From: Paracoccus aminophilus JCM 7686
GTDB taxonomy: Bacteria; Pseudomonadota; Alphaproteobacteria; Rhodobacterales; Rhodobacteraceae
DNA: 64,000 bases
Assembly: GCF_000444995.1 (NCBI RefSeq)
Contig: NC_022041.1
Coordinates: 72,501-136,500, forward strand
Direction of reading: 5' to 3'
Both the position numbers and the translations under genes were made by a program. The notes below the pieces were generated by a model. That model made no database searches and was not told the origin of the DNA. It saw only the letters and a program-made list of their open reading frames with translations. The first letter of the stretch is position 1; every line of letters starts with the position of its first letter. This document shows, piece after piece, positions 26,516-34,783 of this stretch.

Positions 26516-27355
26516 ATGGCATCCATCGATGAAGCCATTGCGATGCCGGGGAGTGAGAACTCGGTACCTGATTGTATTTTCTTTCCGGACACCTACACGA
26601 CGGCGACCCGTGGCGCGATTCTTGCCGCGTCCGCTGCTGCTGGGGGTGTCGGTGGATATCTGATGTCGCAAAGTGCGGACCTCACCGGTGCGCTCTGGGC
26701 GGTTATTGGCGTGGCAGCACTGGCGGGCGGCGTTCTGTCGACCTGGTCGCCCTGCGGCTATTCTTCGATTTCGCTGCTGCGTCCCAATGGGCGCGGCGTC
26801 AAGGCCGCTATCGGCTGGCTGCCGACCTTTGCCATGCATGGGGTCGGTTATGCCGTTGGTGCGGTCATTCTGGGAACGCTTCTGGGCGCTATCGGCGCAC
26901 TCGCGGGCTTTACCGGCTTTGCCTCGACTGTGGCTTTGTCGGTTCTGGCCATCATCGGTCTGCTTTATGGGGCGCATCAGCTGGATTTCCTGCGCGTGCC
27001 CTATCCGCAGCGCCGGGCGCAGGTGCCGCATGACGCGCGCAACCGGTTCCCGAAATGGGTTATTGGCGGTCTTTACGGTCTGTCGCTGGGTCTCGACTAT
27101 CTGACCTATGTGCAGACTCCGCTGCTTTACATGATGACCCTCGCGGCGGTCTTCACCGGGCATATCCCGGCGGCAATCGCTGTTATCGCGCTCTTCAATC
27201 TCGGTCGCTACCTGCCGGTCGCAGTCAATCTGCTGCCCTGCAAGGATTACGCCATCCAAGCTTGGCTGGCCCGGAACCAAGAGCGTGCGGCAATTGCCGA
27301 TGGAGCGATTCTGGTCGCTCTGGGTGCTGCCTTTGCGGTGCTTGCCCTGATCTGA
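26516..27355 (+). CDS. mauF: Methylamine utilization membrane protein MauF
   Basis: A 279-residue polytopic membrane protein with about six to seven helices, from the CcdA/DsbD-like transporter outline. It is required for methylamine dehydrogenase biogenesis in Paracoccus, together with MauE, MauD and MauG, although its exact act is unknown. Start is the ATG behind a very strong ribosome-binding site (gggaggaggat). Seen: TRGAILAASAAAGGVGG, WSPCGYSSISLLRP and LGRYLPVAVNLLPC with conserved cysteines that could take part in thiol transfer. First gene of the operon; followed by 93 bp with two hairpins before mauB. Confidence 0.92.
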   Translation: MASIDEAIAMPGSENSVPDCIFFPDTYTTATRGAILAASAAAGGVGGYLMSQSADLTGALWAVIGVAALAGGVLSTWSPCGYSSISLLRPNGRGVKAAIGWLPTFAMHGVGYAVGAVILGTLLGAIGALAGFTGFASTVALSVLAIIGLLYGAHQLDFLRVPYPQRRAQVPHDARNRFPKWVIGGLYGLSLGLDYLTYVQTPLLYMMTLAAVFTGHIPAAIAVIALFNLGRYLPVAVNLLPCKDYAIQAWLARNQERAAIADGAILVALGAAFAVLALI

Positions 27356-27362
27356 CGATCGG

Positions 27363-27416
27363 GGGGCATTGCATTCATGCCCCGAAGAGATTTCCGGCGG
27401 CGCGACCCGGCGCCGC
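27363..27416 (+). promoter_or_regulatory. Two intercistronic hairpins between mauF and mauB
   Basis: The first has arms ggggcat/atgcccc, the second arms gcggcgc/gcgccgc with a six-base loop. Neither is followed by a T-run, so they are not classical terminators. Hairpins in this position could protect the downstream mRNA or lower read-through, allowing structural gene mRNA to accumulate apart from mauF. Confidence 0.45.
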
Positions 27417-27448
27417 GGGCATCAGTATGCCATCATAGGGAGGAAACG

Positions 27449-28693
27449 ATGGCCACTCCACGCAATATTCTGCCCGCAGATCTGGCGCGCCTGCTGTGCG
27501 CAGGCCTGACCTGCTCGGTGCTCGCGCTTGGCACGGCTTATGCCGAGACCGCCGCGGCCCCTCAGACCGAAGGCCAAAAGCAGGCTGCCGAAGGCGCCGC
27601 GAAACTGGCCAAAGGCGAGGATGACGAGCCCCATATCGGCACGATGCCGAAGGCTGACGCGCACCGCGTTTATGTGAACGACCCGGCACACTTCGCCGCG
27701 ATCACCCAGCAGTTCATCATCGACGGCGCTTCGGGCAACGTGCTTGGCATGACCGACGGTGGTTTCCTGCCGAACCCGGTCATCTCGAATGACGGCACGG
27801 TTATCGCTCAGGTCAGCACCGTGTTCGAGCGCATCGCTCGTGGCAAGCGCACCGACTATGTCGAGGTCTTCGATACCGAGACCCTGCTGCCCTCCGCTGA
27901 CATCGAGCTGCCGAACACCCCGCGCTTCCTGATCGGCACCTATCCGCAGATGTCGACGCTGACGCCCGACAACAAGACCCTGCTTTTCTACCAATTCTCG
28001 CCCTCGCCGGCGGTGGGTCTGGTCGATCTGGCGAACAAGAAGTTCGACCGCATGATCGACGTGCCGGATTGCTACGAGATGTTCCCGACCGCGAATGACA
28101 CCTTCTACATGCACTGCCGTGACGGCAGCATGGCCAAGGTCGAATTCGGTGGCGCCGAACCCAAGATCAGCCATTCGGAAGTCTTCCACGGCGAAGACGA
28201 CCACCTGATCAACACGCCTGCCTATTCGATGAAGGCCAAAAAGATCCTGTGGCCGACCTATACCGGCAAGATCTACCCGGTCGATCTGTCGGGCGATCAA
28301 GCCAAGGTCGACAAAGCGATCGAAGCCTTCACCGAAGCCGAGCGCAAAGAGGGCTGGGCTCCGGGTGGCTGGCAGCCGATCGCCTTCCACCGCGTGAAAG
28401 ACCGCATCTATCTGCTGGCCGACAAGCGCGAAGAATGGACCCACAAGGATCCGAGCCGCTTCGTCTTCGTCATCGACGCCAAAACCGGCGAGCGCGTGAA
28501 GAAGATCGAGATGGGCCACGAGATCGACGCGATCAACGTCAGCCAGAATGCCGAAGGCACGCTGCTTTATGGTCTCTCGACCGGCGACCGCACGCTCTAC
28601 ATCTATGATGAAGAGACCGGCAAAGAAGTGCGCCACGTTGACCAGCTCGGCCGCGGCCCGCAGGTCATCACCGTCTCTGACATGGAGTCGTAA
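27449..28693 (+). CDS. mauB: Methylamine dehydrogenase large (heavy) subunit
   Basis: A 414-residue precursor with a signal peptide ([18 protein letters not shown]). The mature chain is a seven-bladed beta propeller, e.g. [62 protein letters not shown] repeats and the end [10 protein letters not shown]. It forms the alpha2beta2 heterotetramer with MauA in the periplasm; its Phe-containing loop gates methylamine access. Length and order match Paracoccus enzymes. Ribosome-binding site is gggaggaaacg. mauE follows after 3 bp. Confidence 0.97.
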   Translation: MATPRNILPADLARLLCAGLTCSVLALGTAYAETAAAPQTEGQKQAAEGAAKLAKGEDDEPHIGTMPKADAHRVYVNDPAHFAAITQQFIIDGASGNVLGMTDGGFLPNPVISNDGTVIAQVSTVFERIARGKRTDYVEVFDTETLLPSADIELPNTPRFLIGTYPQMSTLTPDNKTLLFYQFSPSPAVGLVDLANKKFDRMIDVPDCYEMFPTANDTFYMHCRDGSMAKVEFGGAEPKISHSEVFHGEDDHLINTPAYSMKAKKILWPTYTGKIYPVDLSGDQAKVDKAIEAFTEAERKEGWAPGGWQPIAFHRVKDRIYLLADKREEWTHKDPSRFVFVIDAKTGERVKKIEMGHEIDAINVSQNAEGTLLYGLSTGDRTLYIYDEETGKEVRHVDQLGRGPQVITVSDMES

Positions 28694-28696
28694 TCC

Positions 28697-29257
28697 ATGC
28701 AGGCGATTCTTCACGAACCACTGCTCACGATGGCACTGCGGGTCTTTCTCGCATTGCTCTTCGCGACAGCGGCTCTGTCGAAGCTGAGCCGCATCGAGGA
28801 GTTCTACGGCGTCGTGCGCAACTTCCGTCTTCTGCCCGATGGGCTGAGCCGTGTCGTTGCGTTCGTGCTGCCTGTTTTCGAGCTGGCAGTAGCCGTAGGG
28901 CTGGTCATCCGGCCGTTGGCGGTTCCCGCCGCTGCGGCCGCCGCTGCCCTGCTGATCGTCTTCGCTTTGGCGCTGGCGATCAACGTGGTCCGCGGACGGA
29001 CCTATATCGACTGCGGTTGCTTCCGTCAGGGCCTGAAGCAACCCGTGAGCTGGCTGCTGGTCGGGCGCAATATCGTGCTCACCGCTCTGGCTCTGGCCGT
29101 CGCCTATCTTCTGCCGTCCGTTCCGGCGGCCGGTCTGGCGGATGGCTTTGTCGGGCTGATGGCAGGCGTGCTTGCCATGGTGCTCTACTTCAGCGCTTCG
29201 CTGCTTGGCGGTCTTGCCGCCGCGCAATCATCCACTCATTCCGCGAAAGGACGCTGA
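28697..29257 (+). CDS. mauE: Methylamine utilization protein MauE
   Basis: A 186-residue membrane protein with four to five helices and a CG pair in YIDCGCFRQ. It belongs to the MauE/DoxX-like group and is needed, with MauD, for folding or disulfide formation of the small subunit, which has six disulfides. Begins 3 bp after mauB and ends 1 bp before mauD, so it is translationally tight with both. Confidence 0.94.
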   Translation: MQAILHEPLLTMALRVFLALLFATAALSKLSRIEEFYGVVRNFRLLPDGLSRVVAFVLPVFELAVAVGLVIRPLAVPAAAAAAALLIVFALALAINVVRGRTYIDCGCFRQGLKQPVSWLLVGRNIVLTALALAVAYLLPSVPAAGLADGFVGLMAGVLAMVLYFSASLLGGLAAAQSSTHSAKGR

Positions 29258-29258
29258 C

Positions 29259-29858
29259 ATGACTTTCCTGGTTGCCTCAAACATTCTTCTCTGGCTCGCC
29301 TTCCTGGGAGTGACGCTTGTCCTTCTTGGCGTGGTGCGTCAGGTCGGGCTGCTGCACGAGCGTTCCTCGCCGATGGGCGCGATGATCACCGATCACGGCC
29401 CCGATATGGGCGACAAGGCTCCTGAGTTCGAGCTGCCCGATTACTTCGGCCGGAGCGTCAAGATCGGTGGCCCCGCCGCCGATGGTCGTCAGACCCTGAT
29501 CATGTTCACGGCGCCGACCTGCCCGGTCTGCGACAAGCTTTTCCCGATCATCAAGTCGATCGCGAAAGCCGAGAAAATCTCGGTCATCATGATCTCGGAC
29601 GGCGCGCAGGATGAGCACAAGCGCTTCCTCGACAAGCATGAACTCGGCCAGATCCGCTATGTCGTTTCGGCTGAAGCCGGGATGGCCTTCCAGGTCGGCA
29701 AGATCCCTTATGGCGTCCTCATCGACTCGGATGGCGTCATCAAGGCGAAGGGCCTGACCAACACGCGTGAGCATCTGGAAAGCCTGCTCGAAGCCGACAA
29801 ATCCGGTTTCGCCTCGCTGCAGCAATTCATGTCGAGCCGCAAGAAACAGGCGGCCTGA
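29259..29858 (+). CDS. mauD: Methylamine dehydrogenase accessory protein MauD, thioredoxin-like
   Basis: A 199-residue protein anchored by an N-terminal helix (FLVASNILLWLAFLGVTLVLLG), with a periplasmic thioredoxin-fold domain. The active site CPVC is at residues 88-91 in MFTAPTCPVCDKL, and a cis-Pro follows in GKIPYGVLID. It is thought to form or isomerise the disulfides of MauA with MauE. The start is the ATG overlapping the end of mauE; a longer upstream frame reading is spurious. Confidence 0.95.
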   Translation: MTFLVASNILLWLAFLGVTLVLLGVVRQVGLLHERSSPMGAMITDHGPDMGDKAPEFELPDYFGRSVKIGGPAADGRQTLIMFTAPTCPVCDKLFPIIKSIAKAEKISVIMISDGAQDEHKRFLDKHELGQIRYVVSAEAGMAFQVGKIPYGVLIDSDGVIKAKGLTNTREHLESLLEADKSGFASLQQFMSSRKKQAA

Positions 29859-29903
29859 GCTGGCCGCTACCCGTTACAACCCCGAGCAGAGGGAGGATAA
29901 TCG

Positions 29904-30479
29904 ATGCTGGGGAATTTCAAATTCGACGATATGGTCGAGAAACTGTCGCGCCGCGTTGCTGGTCGCACCAGCCGCCGCAGCGTGATCGGCAAGATCGGAA
30001 CCGCAGTCGCTGGTGTGGCCATTGTGCCGCTGCTGCCGGTTGACCGCCGTGGCCGCGTCAGCCGCGCTGCCGCCGAAGGCGCAACCCATGCGCCCGGCCC
30101 GCGTGAGGCCCGTGGCAAATGGGAGCCGCAGGACCATGACGTTCAGTCGTGCAACTACTGGCGCCACTGCTCGATCGACGGCAACATCTGCGACTGCTCC
30201 GGCGGCTCGCTGACCACCTGTCCTCCGGGCACCAAGCTTGCGACCGCGTCGTGGGTGGCCAGCTGCTACAACCCGACCGATGGCCAAAGCTACCTGATCG
30301 CCTATCGCGACTGCTGCGGTGCGAACGTGTCGGGCCGCTGCCCCTGCCTCAACACCGAGGGCGAGCTGCCGGTCTACCGTCCGGAGTTCGGCAACGACAT
30401 CATCTGGTGCTTCGGCGCAGAAGATGACGCGATGACCTATCACTGCACGATCTCGCCGATCGTCGGCAAAGCCAGCTGA
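29904..30479 (+). CDS. mauA: Methylamine dehydrogenase small (light) subunit, TTQ precursor
   Basis: A 191-residue precursor with an unusually long leader that contains a twin-arginine-like run (RTSRRSVIGK). The mature part has 12 cysteines for six disulfides. Trp117 (TASWVAS) and Trp168 (DIIWCFG) correspond to Trp57 and Trp108 of the Paracoccus denitrificans enzyme, the pair crosslinked into tryptophan tryptophylquinone; Asp136 corresponds to catalytic Asp76. No frameshift or missing residue was seen, so the subunit should be active. It precedes mauC, with a strong hairpin between. Confidence 0.97.
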   Translation: MLGNFKFDDMVEKLSRRVAGRTSRRSVIGKIGTAVAGVAIVPLLPVDRRGRVSRAAAEGATHAPGPREARGKWEPQDHDVQSCNYWRHCSIDGNICDCSGGSLTTCPPGTKLATASWVASCYNPTDGQSYLIAYRDCCGANVSGRCPCLNTEGELPVYRPEFGNDIIWCFGAEDDAMTYHCTISPIVGKAS

Positions 30480-30487
30480 TGAGCGAC

Positions 30488-30519
30488 GCCGGATGCGGGG
30501 CCATGCCCCTGCATCCGGC
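30488..30519 (+). promoter_or_regulatory. Intercistronic hairpin between mauA and mauC
   Basis: Arms gccggatgcggggc and gcccctgcatccggc form about 14 pairs around a CAT loop with one bulged T. It lies just after the mauA stop and has no T-run. A role in mRNA stability or in setting the ratio of MauA to MauC is possible. Confidence 0.55.
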
Positions 30520-30547
30520 ACGCCTCACATTTCCCAAGGAGAAAGAC

Positions 30548-30946
30548 ATGATTTCTGGGATGAAAACCCGGTCGCTTCTGGCCGCTCTCGCCCTGGCAAC
30601 GCTCGGCGCAACCGGCGCGTTTGCTGAAGACAAAGTCACCGTTCCCTCGCACGACGCCGTCGCCGCTGCTGAAGCGCCGAAAGATGCCGTGGTCGTGAAC
30701 ATCGCCAAGATGAAATACGAAACCCCTGAGATCAAGATCAAGCCGGGTCAAACCGTCGTCTGGATCAACCAGGAAGCCATGCCCCATAACGTCGAGTTTC
30801 AGGCTGGTGTGACCGGTGAAGCGGCGCTGAAAGGCCCGATGCTCAAGAAGGAACAGGCCTATTCGGTCACCTTCAACGAAGCTGGGGAATTCCCCTACCA
30901 CTGCACGCCGCACCCGTTCATGCGCGGCAAGGTCATCGTCGAGTGA
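30548..30946 (+). CDS. mauC: Amicyanin
   Basis: A 132-residue precursor of the type I copper protein that takes electrons from methylamine dehydrogenase and passes them to cytochrome c. Signal peptide ends AFA near residue 26. The copper ligands are His80 (MPHNVEF), Cys119, His122 and Met125 (YHCTPHPFMRG), which match His53, Cys92, His95 and Met98 of the P. denitrificans protein. The ATG behind caaggagaaagac is used. Confidence 0.97.
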   Translation: MISGMKTRSLLAALALATLGATGAFAEDKVTVPSHDAVAAAEAPKDAVVVNIAKMKYETPEIKIKPGQTVVWINQEAMPHNVEFQAGVTGEAALKGPMLKKEQAYSVTFNEAGEFPYHCTPHPFMRGKVIVE

Positions 30947-30969
30947 CCTGCAACTGAAAGGAGCCGGCC

Positions 30970-31902
30970 ATGTGGATCCCCTATGACATCCGCGCCTCGC
31001 TGAAGGCGGAAAGCGACCCTGCGTCGATCCGCATGTCGCGCGCCGACGAGAGCCAGAGGGATTTTCTGGTTGGCTTCTTCCTGCGCAACCCGGTGACCCA
31101 AGCCTGGGAGCTCGACATTGTCGCGAGCGCCGCAGGTCAGGAGCTCGCGACCCTCGCGACCCCGCCGGGCATGCGCATCAGTTTTCACGGCAATGATGCG
31201 GGCAAGCTGAGCGAGGTCATCTATCGCCTGCCCGCAATCTCGGCTCAGGATGCGCTGCATCGGGCCCATGATGATTTCCAGCGCCGCGTGCTGCGCTATA
31301 TGGCCGAAATCGGTCGCGGCATGGCGATTGCCGGCTGGCGGATTGCCGATACCGGCCATTCGGCGCGCTGGCGCTGCACGCCGTTCCGGCCCTCGGCGAT
31401 GAATCTCGATTTCGACCGTCTGGCCCCGATCGCCAGCGATCTCGCGCCCTATGTCGAGCTGTTCCAGCGCGCGCGCAATGCGCCGGACGCGGCCAGCCGC
31501 CTGCTTGCCGCTTATGCGCTGATCCATGCGGCCCTCGGCGGCGCGCCTGCGCTGGCGGGTGCGGGCCAAAGCGATTTCGCGGTGACGCAAGAAATGCTGA
31601 TCCATGCCGGAGCGATGGAGTTCTCGGACCGGCTTTTGGGCCGTTCGCTCGCCGATCTGGCCGAGGTGCTGCGCCCCGAGCAGCAGCGTCTGGCCGCGCC
31701 CGAGGGCGTTCTGGCGGCGCTCTCGGACAGTCTGGCCGCGCAGCAGCGGCTGGCGCAGCTCGCCAATCTGGCCGATCTGGTCGCCCATCGTCTCATTCAG
31801 GCCGAGCTGCGTCAGCGCGCTCAGCCCACGACGGCGCGGCCGCTTCTGGCCGCTCAAGCCGATGGCACGCCTGCCCATGCCTCCGGAGTGCAGCCATGTT
31901 GA
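30970..31902 (+). CDS. mauJ: Methylamine utilization protein MauJ
   Basis: A 310-residue protein with no signal peptide and no known function; it is part of the conserved order mauC-mauJ-mauG. In P. denitrificans it is described as not essential for growth on methylamine. The C-terminal third is rich in alanine, glutamine and leucine (LAAQQRLAQLANLADLVAHRLIQ) and probably helical. It overlaps the mauG start by 7 bp. Confidence 0.88.
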   Translation: MWIPYDIRASLKAESDPASIRMSRADESQRDFLVGFFLRNPVTQAWELDIVASAAGQELATLATPPGMRISFHGNDAGKLSEVIYRLPAISAQDALHRAHDDFQRRVLRYMAEIGRGMAIAGWRIADTGHSARWRCTPFRPSAMNLDFDRLAPIASDLAPYVELFQRARNAPDAASRLLAAYALIHAALGGAPALAGAGQSDFAVTQEMLIHAGAMEFSDRLLGRSLADLAEVLRPEQQRLAAPEGVLAALSDSLAAQQRLAQLANLADLVAHRLIQAELRQRAQPTTARPLLAAQADGTPAHASGVQPC

Positions 31903-33122
31903 CGCGCCGCACCCTTGCCTGTGTCGCGGCCGCCGGTGTTTTGGCGGCCTCCGTCGTCGCGGGGCTTGCCTCGAGCGAGAAAAGCGAAGCGCCCGCCGCC
32001 GCCGATCAGCAGGCGATGCTGGCAGCCCTTGGCTCGCAGCTTTTCTTTGACCCGGCTTTGTCCAAGAACGGCACGCAATCCTGCTCGACCTGCCACGACC
32101 CCGATCATGCTTTCGTCGATCCGCGCGAAAGCGTGGCCGGAACCTCGGTCTCGCTTGGCGATGACGGGGAATCGCTTGGTGATCGCAACACGCCGACGCT
32201 TGGCTATGTCTCGCGCGCACCCTCGTTCCACCTCGCCGACAGCGGTGAATACAAGGGCGGCCAGTTCTGGGACGGGCGCGCCGATGATCTGACCGCGCAG
32301 GCCGGTCAGCCGATGCTGAACCCGGTCGAGATGGGGATGCCCGACAAGGCCGCTGTGGTCGAGCGGCTGCGCCAGAACGTCGCCTATGTCGAAAGCTTTG
32401 ACCGGATCTATGGCCCGAATGCGCTTGGCGATGTCGAGCAGGCGTTCAATCACGCCGCCGCAGCACTTGCCGCCTATCAAAGCACGCCGGAATTCTCGCC
32501 CTTCGATTCGCGCTTCGACCGCTATCTGCGCGGCGAAGAGAAGCTGACCAAGCAGGAAGAATTCGGCTATACCGTCTATCTGACCTGGAACTGCCGCCTG
32601 TGCCACCAGATCCGCACGCAGGGCGTCGAGACCCATGAGACCTTCACCAATTCCGAATACCGCAACATCGGCATTCCGGTGAACCACGAGGTCCGCGCGC
32701 TGAACGGCAAGGGTGACGGCTTTGTCGATCCCGGCCTTGCCGGACATCCCGGGCTCGATGACCCTTCACAAAAGGGTAAATTCAAGGTGCCGACCCTGCG
32801 AAATGTCGCCGTGAGCGGGCCTTATATGCATAATGGGGTTTTCAAGGATCTGCGCACGGCGGTGGTGTTTTACAACAAATACACCACCAACAATCCGAAA
32901 TGGCAGATCAACCCGGAAACCGGCGAGGCTTGGGGCGACCCCGAGGTTCCCGAGAATCTGGCGATGAAAGAGCTGCGGTCGGGGCTGACGGTCAGCGATG
33001 AACGGGTCGATGCGTTGGTCGCCTTCCTCGAGACGCTGACGGACAAGCGCTATGAGCCACTGCTCGCCGAGCAGAAGGCCGAGCGCGAAGCGGCACGGCT
33101 GCGCGTGGAGGCAGCGAACTGA
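31896..33122 (+). CDS. mauG: Dihaem TTQ-forming enzyme MauG
   Basis: A 408-residue periplasmic dihaem protein of the bacterial cytochrome c peroxidase superfamily. It completes TTQ formation in MauA by a bis-Fe(IV) intermediate. Haem motifs are CSTCH (63-67) and CRLCH (233-237). Trp125 corresponds to the interhaem Trp93, and Tyr326 (VVFYNKY) to Tyr294, the unusual axial ligand that distinguishes MauG from peroxidases. All the key residues are present, so function should be intact. Signal peptide at the N-terminus. Confidence 0.96.
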   Translation: MLTRRTLACVAAAGVLAASVVAGLASSEKSEAPAAADQQAMLAALGSQLFFDPALSKNGTQSCSTCHDPDHAFVDPRESVAGTSVSLGDDGESLGDRNTPTLGYVSRAPSFHLADSGEYKGGQFWDGRADDLTAQAGQPMLNPVEMGMPDKAAVVERLRQNVAYVESFDRIYGPNALGDVEQAFNHAAAALAAYQSTPEFSPFDSRFDRYLRGEEKLTKQEEFGYTVYLTWNCRLCHQIRTQGVETHETFTNSEYRNIGIPVNHEVRALNGKGDGFVDPGLAGHPGLDDPSQKGKFKVPTLRNVAVSGPYMHNGVFKDLRTAVVFYNKYTTNNPKWQINPETGEAWGDPEVPENLAMKELRSGLTVSDERVDALVAFLETLTDKRYEPLLAEQKAEREAARLRVEAAN

Positions 33123-33158
33123 GCGACCGCCTCGGTGCGGTCCGGCAGGAGAACGGAA

Positions 33159-33824
33159 ATGGCACCCAGCAAACGCAAGGTCACCCGCCGTCAGGCTCTT
33201 ACCGAAACCGCGAAAGCTGCGGGGGTCGCCTGTCTGGGTGGCTTCTCGCTGGCGGCCTTCATCAAATCCGCCGATCCGGTCGATGCGCGCGCTCTGCGCC
33301 CGCCGGGAGCCTTGTCCGAGGCGGCGTTTCAGGTGGCCTGCGTCCATTGCGGCCTTTGCGTCGAGGCCTGCCCCTATGGCACGCTTTCGCTCGCCGAATG
33401 GGGCGAGGGCGCGCCTTTGGGCACACCGTTTTTCACCGCGCGGGAAACGCCTTGCTATATGTGCAAGGACATTCCCTGTGCGAAGGCCTGCCCGACCGGG
33501 GCGCTTGACCGCGATCTGCCCTCGATCAGGGACGCCAATATGGGCGTGGCCGTGCTCGTCGGCCATGAGACCTGCCTGAACTACAAGGGGCTGAACTGCT
33601 CGATCTGCGTGCGCGTCTGTCCTATCCGGGGCGAGGCGATTTCGCTTGAGGATCAAGAGATCAACGGGCGTAAGCTCAAGATCCCGGTCGTGCATTCCGA
33701 CAAATGCACCGGCTGCGGCACCTGCGAAAAGCAATGCGTGCTGGGCCATGCCGCGATCCGCGTCCTGCCGCGCGATCTGGGTCTGGGTGGCAAGGGTCGC
33801 AACCGCGCCGGGAGAAACTTCTGA
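33159..33824 (+). CDS. mauM: MauM, periplasmic ferredoxin-like protein (NapG-related)
   Basis: A 221-residue protein with a probable Tat signal (VTRRQALTETAKAAG) and four cysteine clusters: CVHCGLCVEAC, CYMCKDIPCAKAC, CLNYKGLNCSICVRVC and CTGCGTCEKQC, which bind [4Fe-4S] clusters. It resembles NapG, which works with the membrane protein NapH. Described as dispensable for methylamine growth in P. denitrificans. The stop codon overlaps the mauN start (ATGA). Confidence 0.92.
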   Translation: MAPSKRKVTRRQALTETAKAAGVACLGGFSLAAFIKSADPVDARALRPPGALSEAAFQVACVHCGLCVEACPYGTLSLAEWGEGAPLGTPFFTARETPCYMCKDIPCAKACPTGALDRDLPSIRDANMGVAVLVGHETCLNYKGLNCSICVRVCPIRGEAISLEDQEINGRKLKIPVVHSDKCTGCGTCEKQCVLGHAAIRVLPRDLGLGGKGRNRAGRNF

Positions 33825-34681
33825 TGCTGCGCTGGTGGATCTCTGACAGCCGTCGGCTGGGGGTCGAGGCGCATGGCGTGACGCGGGCCCATAAGTGGTG
33901 GTTCCTGCGGCGCATGACACAAATCTTTGTGTTGGCGATCTTCATGACCGGGCCGCTTCTCGGCTTTTGGATCGCACGCGGCAACTTCGCCTCCAGTCAG
34001 TTGCTCGGGTTGGTCGATCTGAGCGATCCCTATATTTTCCTGCAATCGCTGGTCGGGCGGCATTGGCCGATCCTGCCCGCGATCACCGGCGCGCTGTTGA
34101 TCGCCGCGATCTATATTCTGGTCGGCGGGCGCGCCTATTGCGGCTGGGTCTGCCCGGTCAATGTCGTGACCGATGCCGCCTATTGGATGCGCGAAAAGAC
34201 CGGACTGACGCGGGACCGCAAACTCGACAAGCGCACGCGACTGTTCATTCTGGCGGGCACGCTGATCGCCTCGGCGCTGACCGGCACGATCGCCTGGGAG
34301 TTCCTGAACCCGGTCAGCCTGTTGCAGCGCGCTTTCATCACCGGGATCGGCATCGGCTGGGTCATCATCCTTGCGGTGTTTCTGCTCGATCTCTTCGTGG
34401 CGCGGCGGGCCTGGTGCAGCCATCTTTGTCCGGTCGGCGCCTTTTACGGCCTGCTCGGGCGGGTCAGCCTTGTCCGGGTCTCGGCCCGCGACCGCGAGGC
34501 CTGTACCGATTGCGGCGCCTGTTTCAACATCTGCCCCGAGCCCCATGTCATCGTCCCCGCGCTGAAAGGCAGCGGAGACGACACCCGCCTGATCCTGCAT
34601 GGCGATTGCCAGAATTGCGGCGGCTGCATTGATTCCTGCCCGGTCGATGTGTTCCGCATGACCACGCGGGTGCGCCCCTGA
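33824..34681 (+). CDS. mauN: MauN, membrane iron-sulfur protein (NapH-related)
   Basis: A 285-residue protein with about four membrane helices, cytoplasmic-type C-x3-C-P motifs (CGWVCPVNV and CSHLCPVGAFYGLLG) and two C-terminal [4Fe-4S] clusters (CTDCGACFNICPEP, CQNCGGCIDSCPVD). NapH-like proteins pass electrons from quinol to a partner, here presumably MauM. Last gene of the mau operon; the following gene is behind its own PHO-box-like site. The start overlaps the mauM stop by one base. Confidence 0.92.
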   Translation: MLRWWISDSRRLGVEAHGVTRAHKWWFLRRMTQIFVLAIFMTGPLLGFWIARGNFASSQLLGLVDLSDPYIFLQSLVGRHWPILPAITGALLIAAIYILVGGRAYCGWVCPVNVVTDAAYWMREKTGLTRDRKLDKRTRLFILAGTLIASALTGTIAWEFLNPVSLLQRAFITGIGIGWVIILAVFLLDLFVARRAWCSHLCPVGAFYGLLGRVSLVRVSARDREACTDCGACFNICPEPHVIVPALKGSGDDTRLILHGDCQNCGGCIDSCPVDVFRMTTRVRP

Positions 34682-34697
34682 ACCGATCAATTTCGAT

Positions 34698-34715
34698 CTG
34701 TCATCTGCTTGTCAT
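34698..34715 (+). promoter_or_regulatory. PHO-box-like site upstream of the Na/Pi cotransporter gene
   Basis: The repeat ctgtcat-ctgc-ttgtcat fits the 7-4-7 design of PhoB operators (consensus ctgtcat repeats spaced by four). It lies 69 bp before the start codon of a phosphate transporter gene, which makes phosphate-starvation control by PhoB likely. Confidence 0.65.
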
Positions 34716-34783
34716 TGTCGCCGAGGCTGCGCACTATCGCGAGTCTGGCGCGGGATGCTGCGCCGTGACACAGGTATCGCGCT

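Noticed and set aside
27422..29227. 601-codon minus-strand frame
   Set aside because: Antisense to mauB and mauE.
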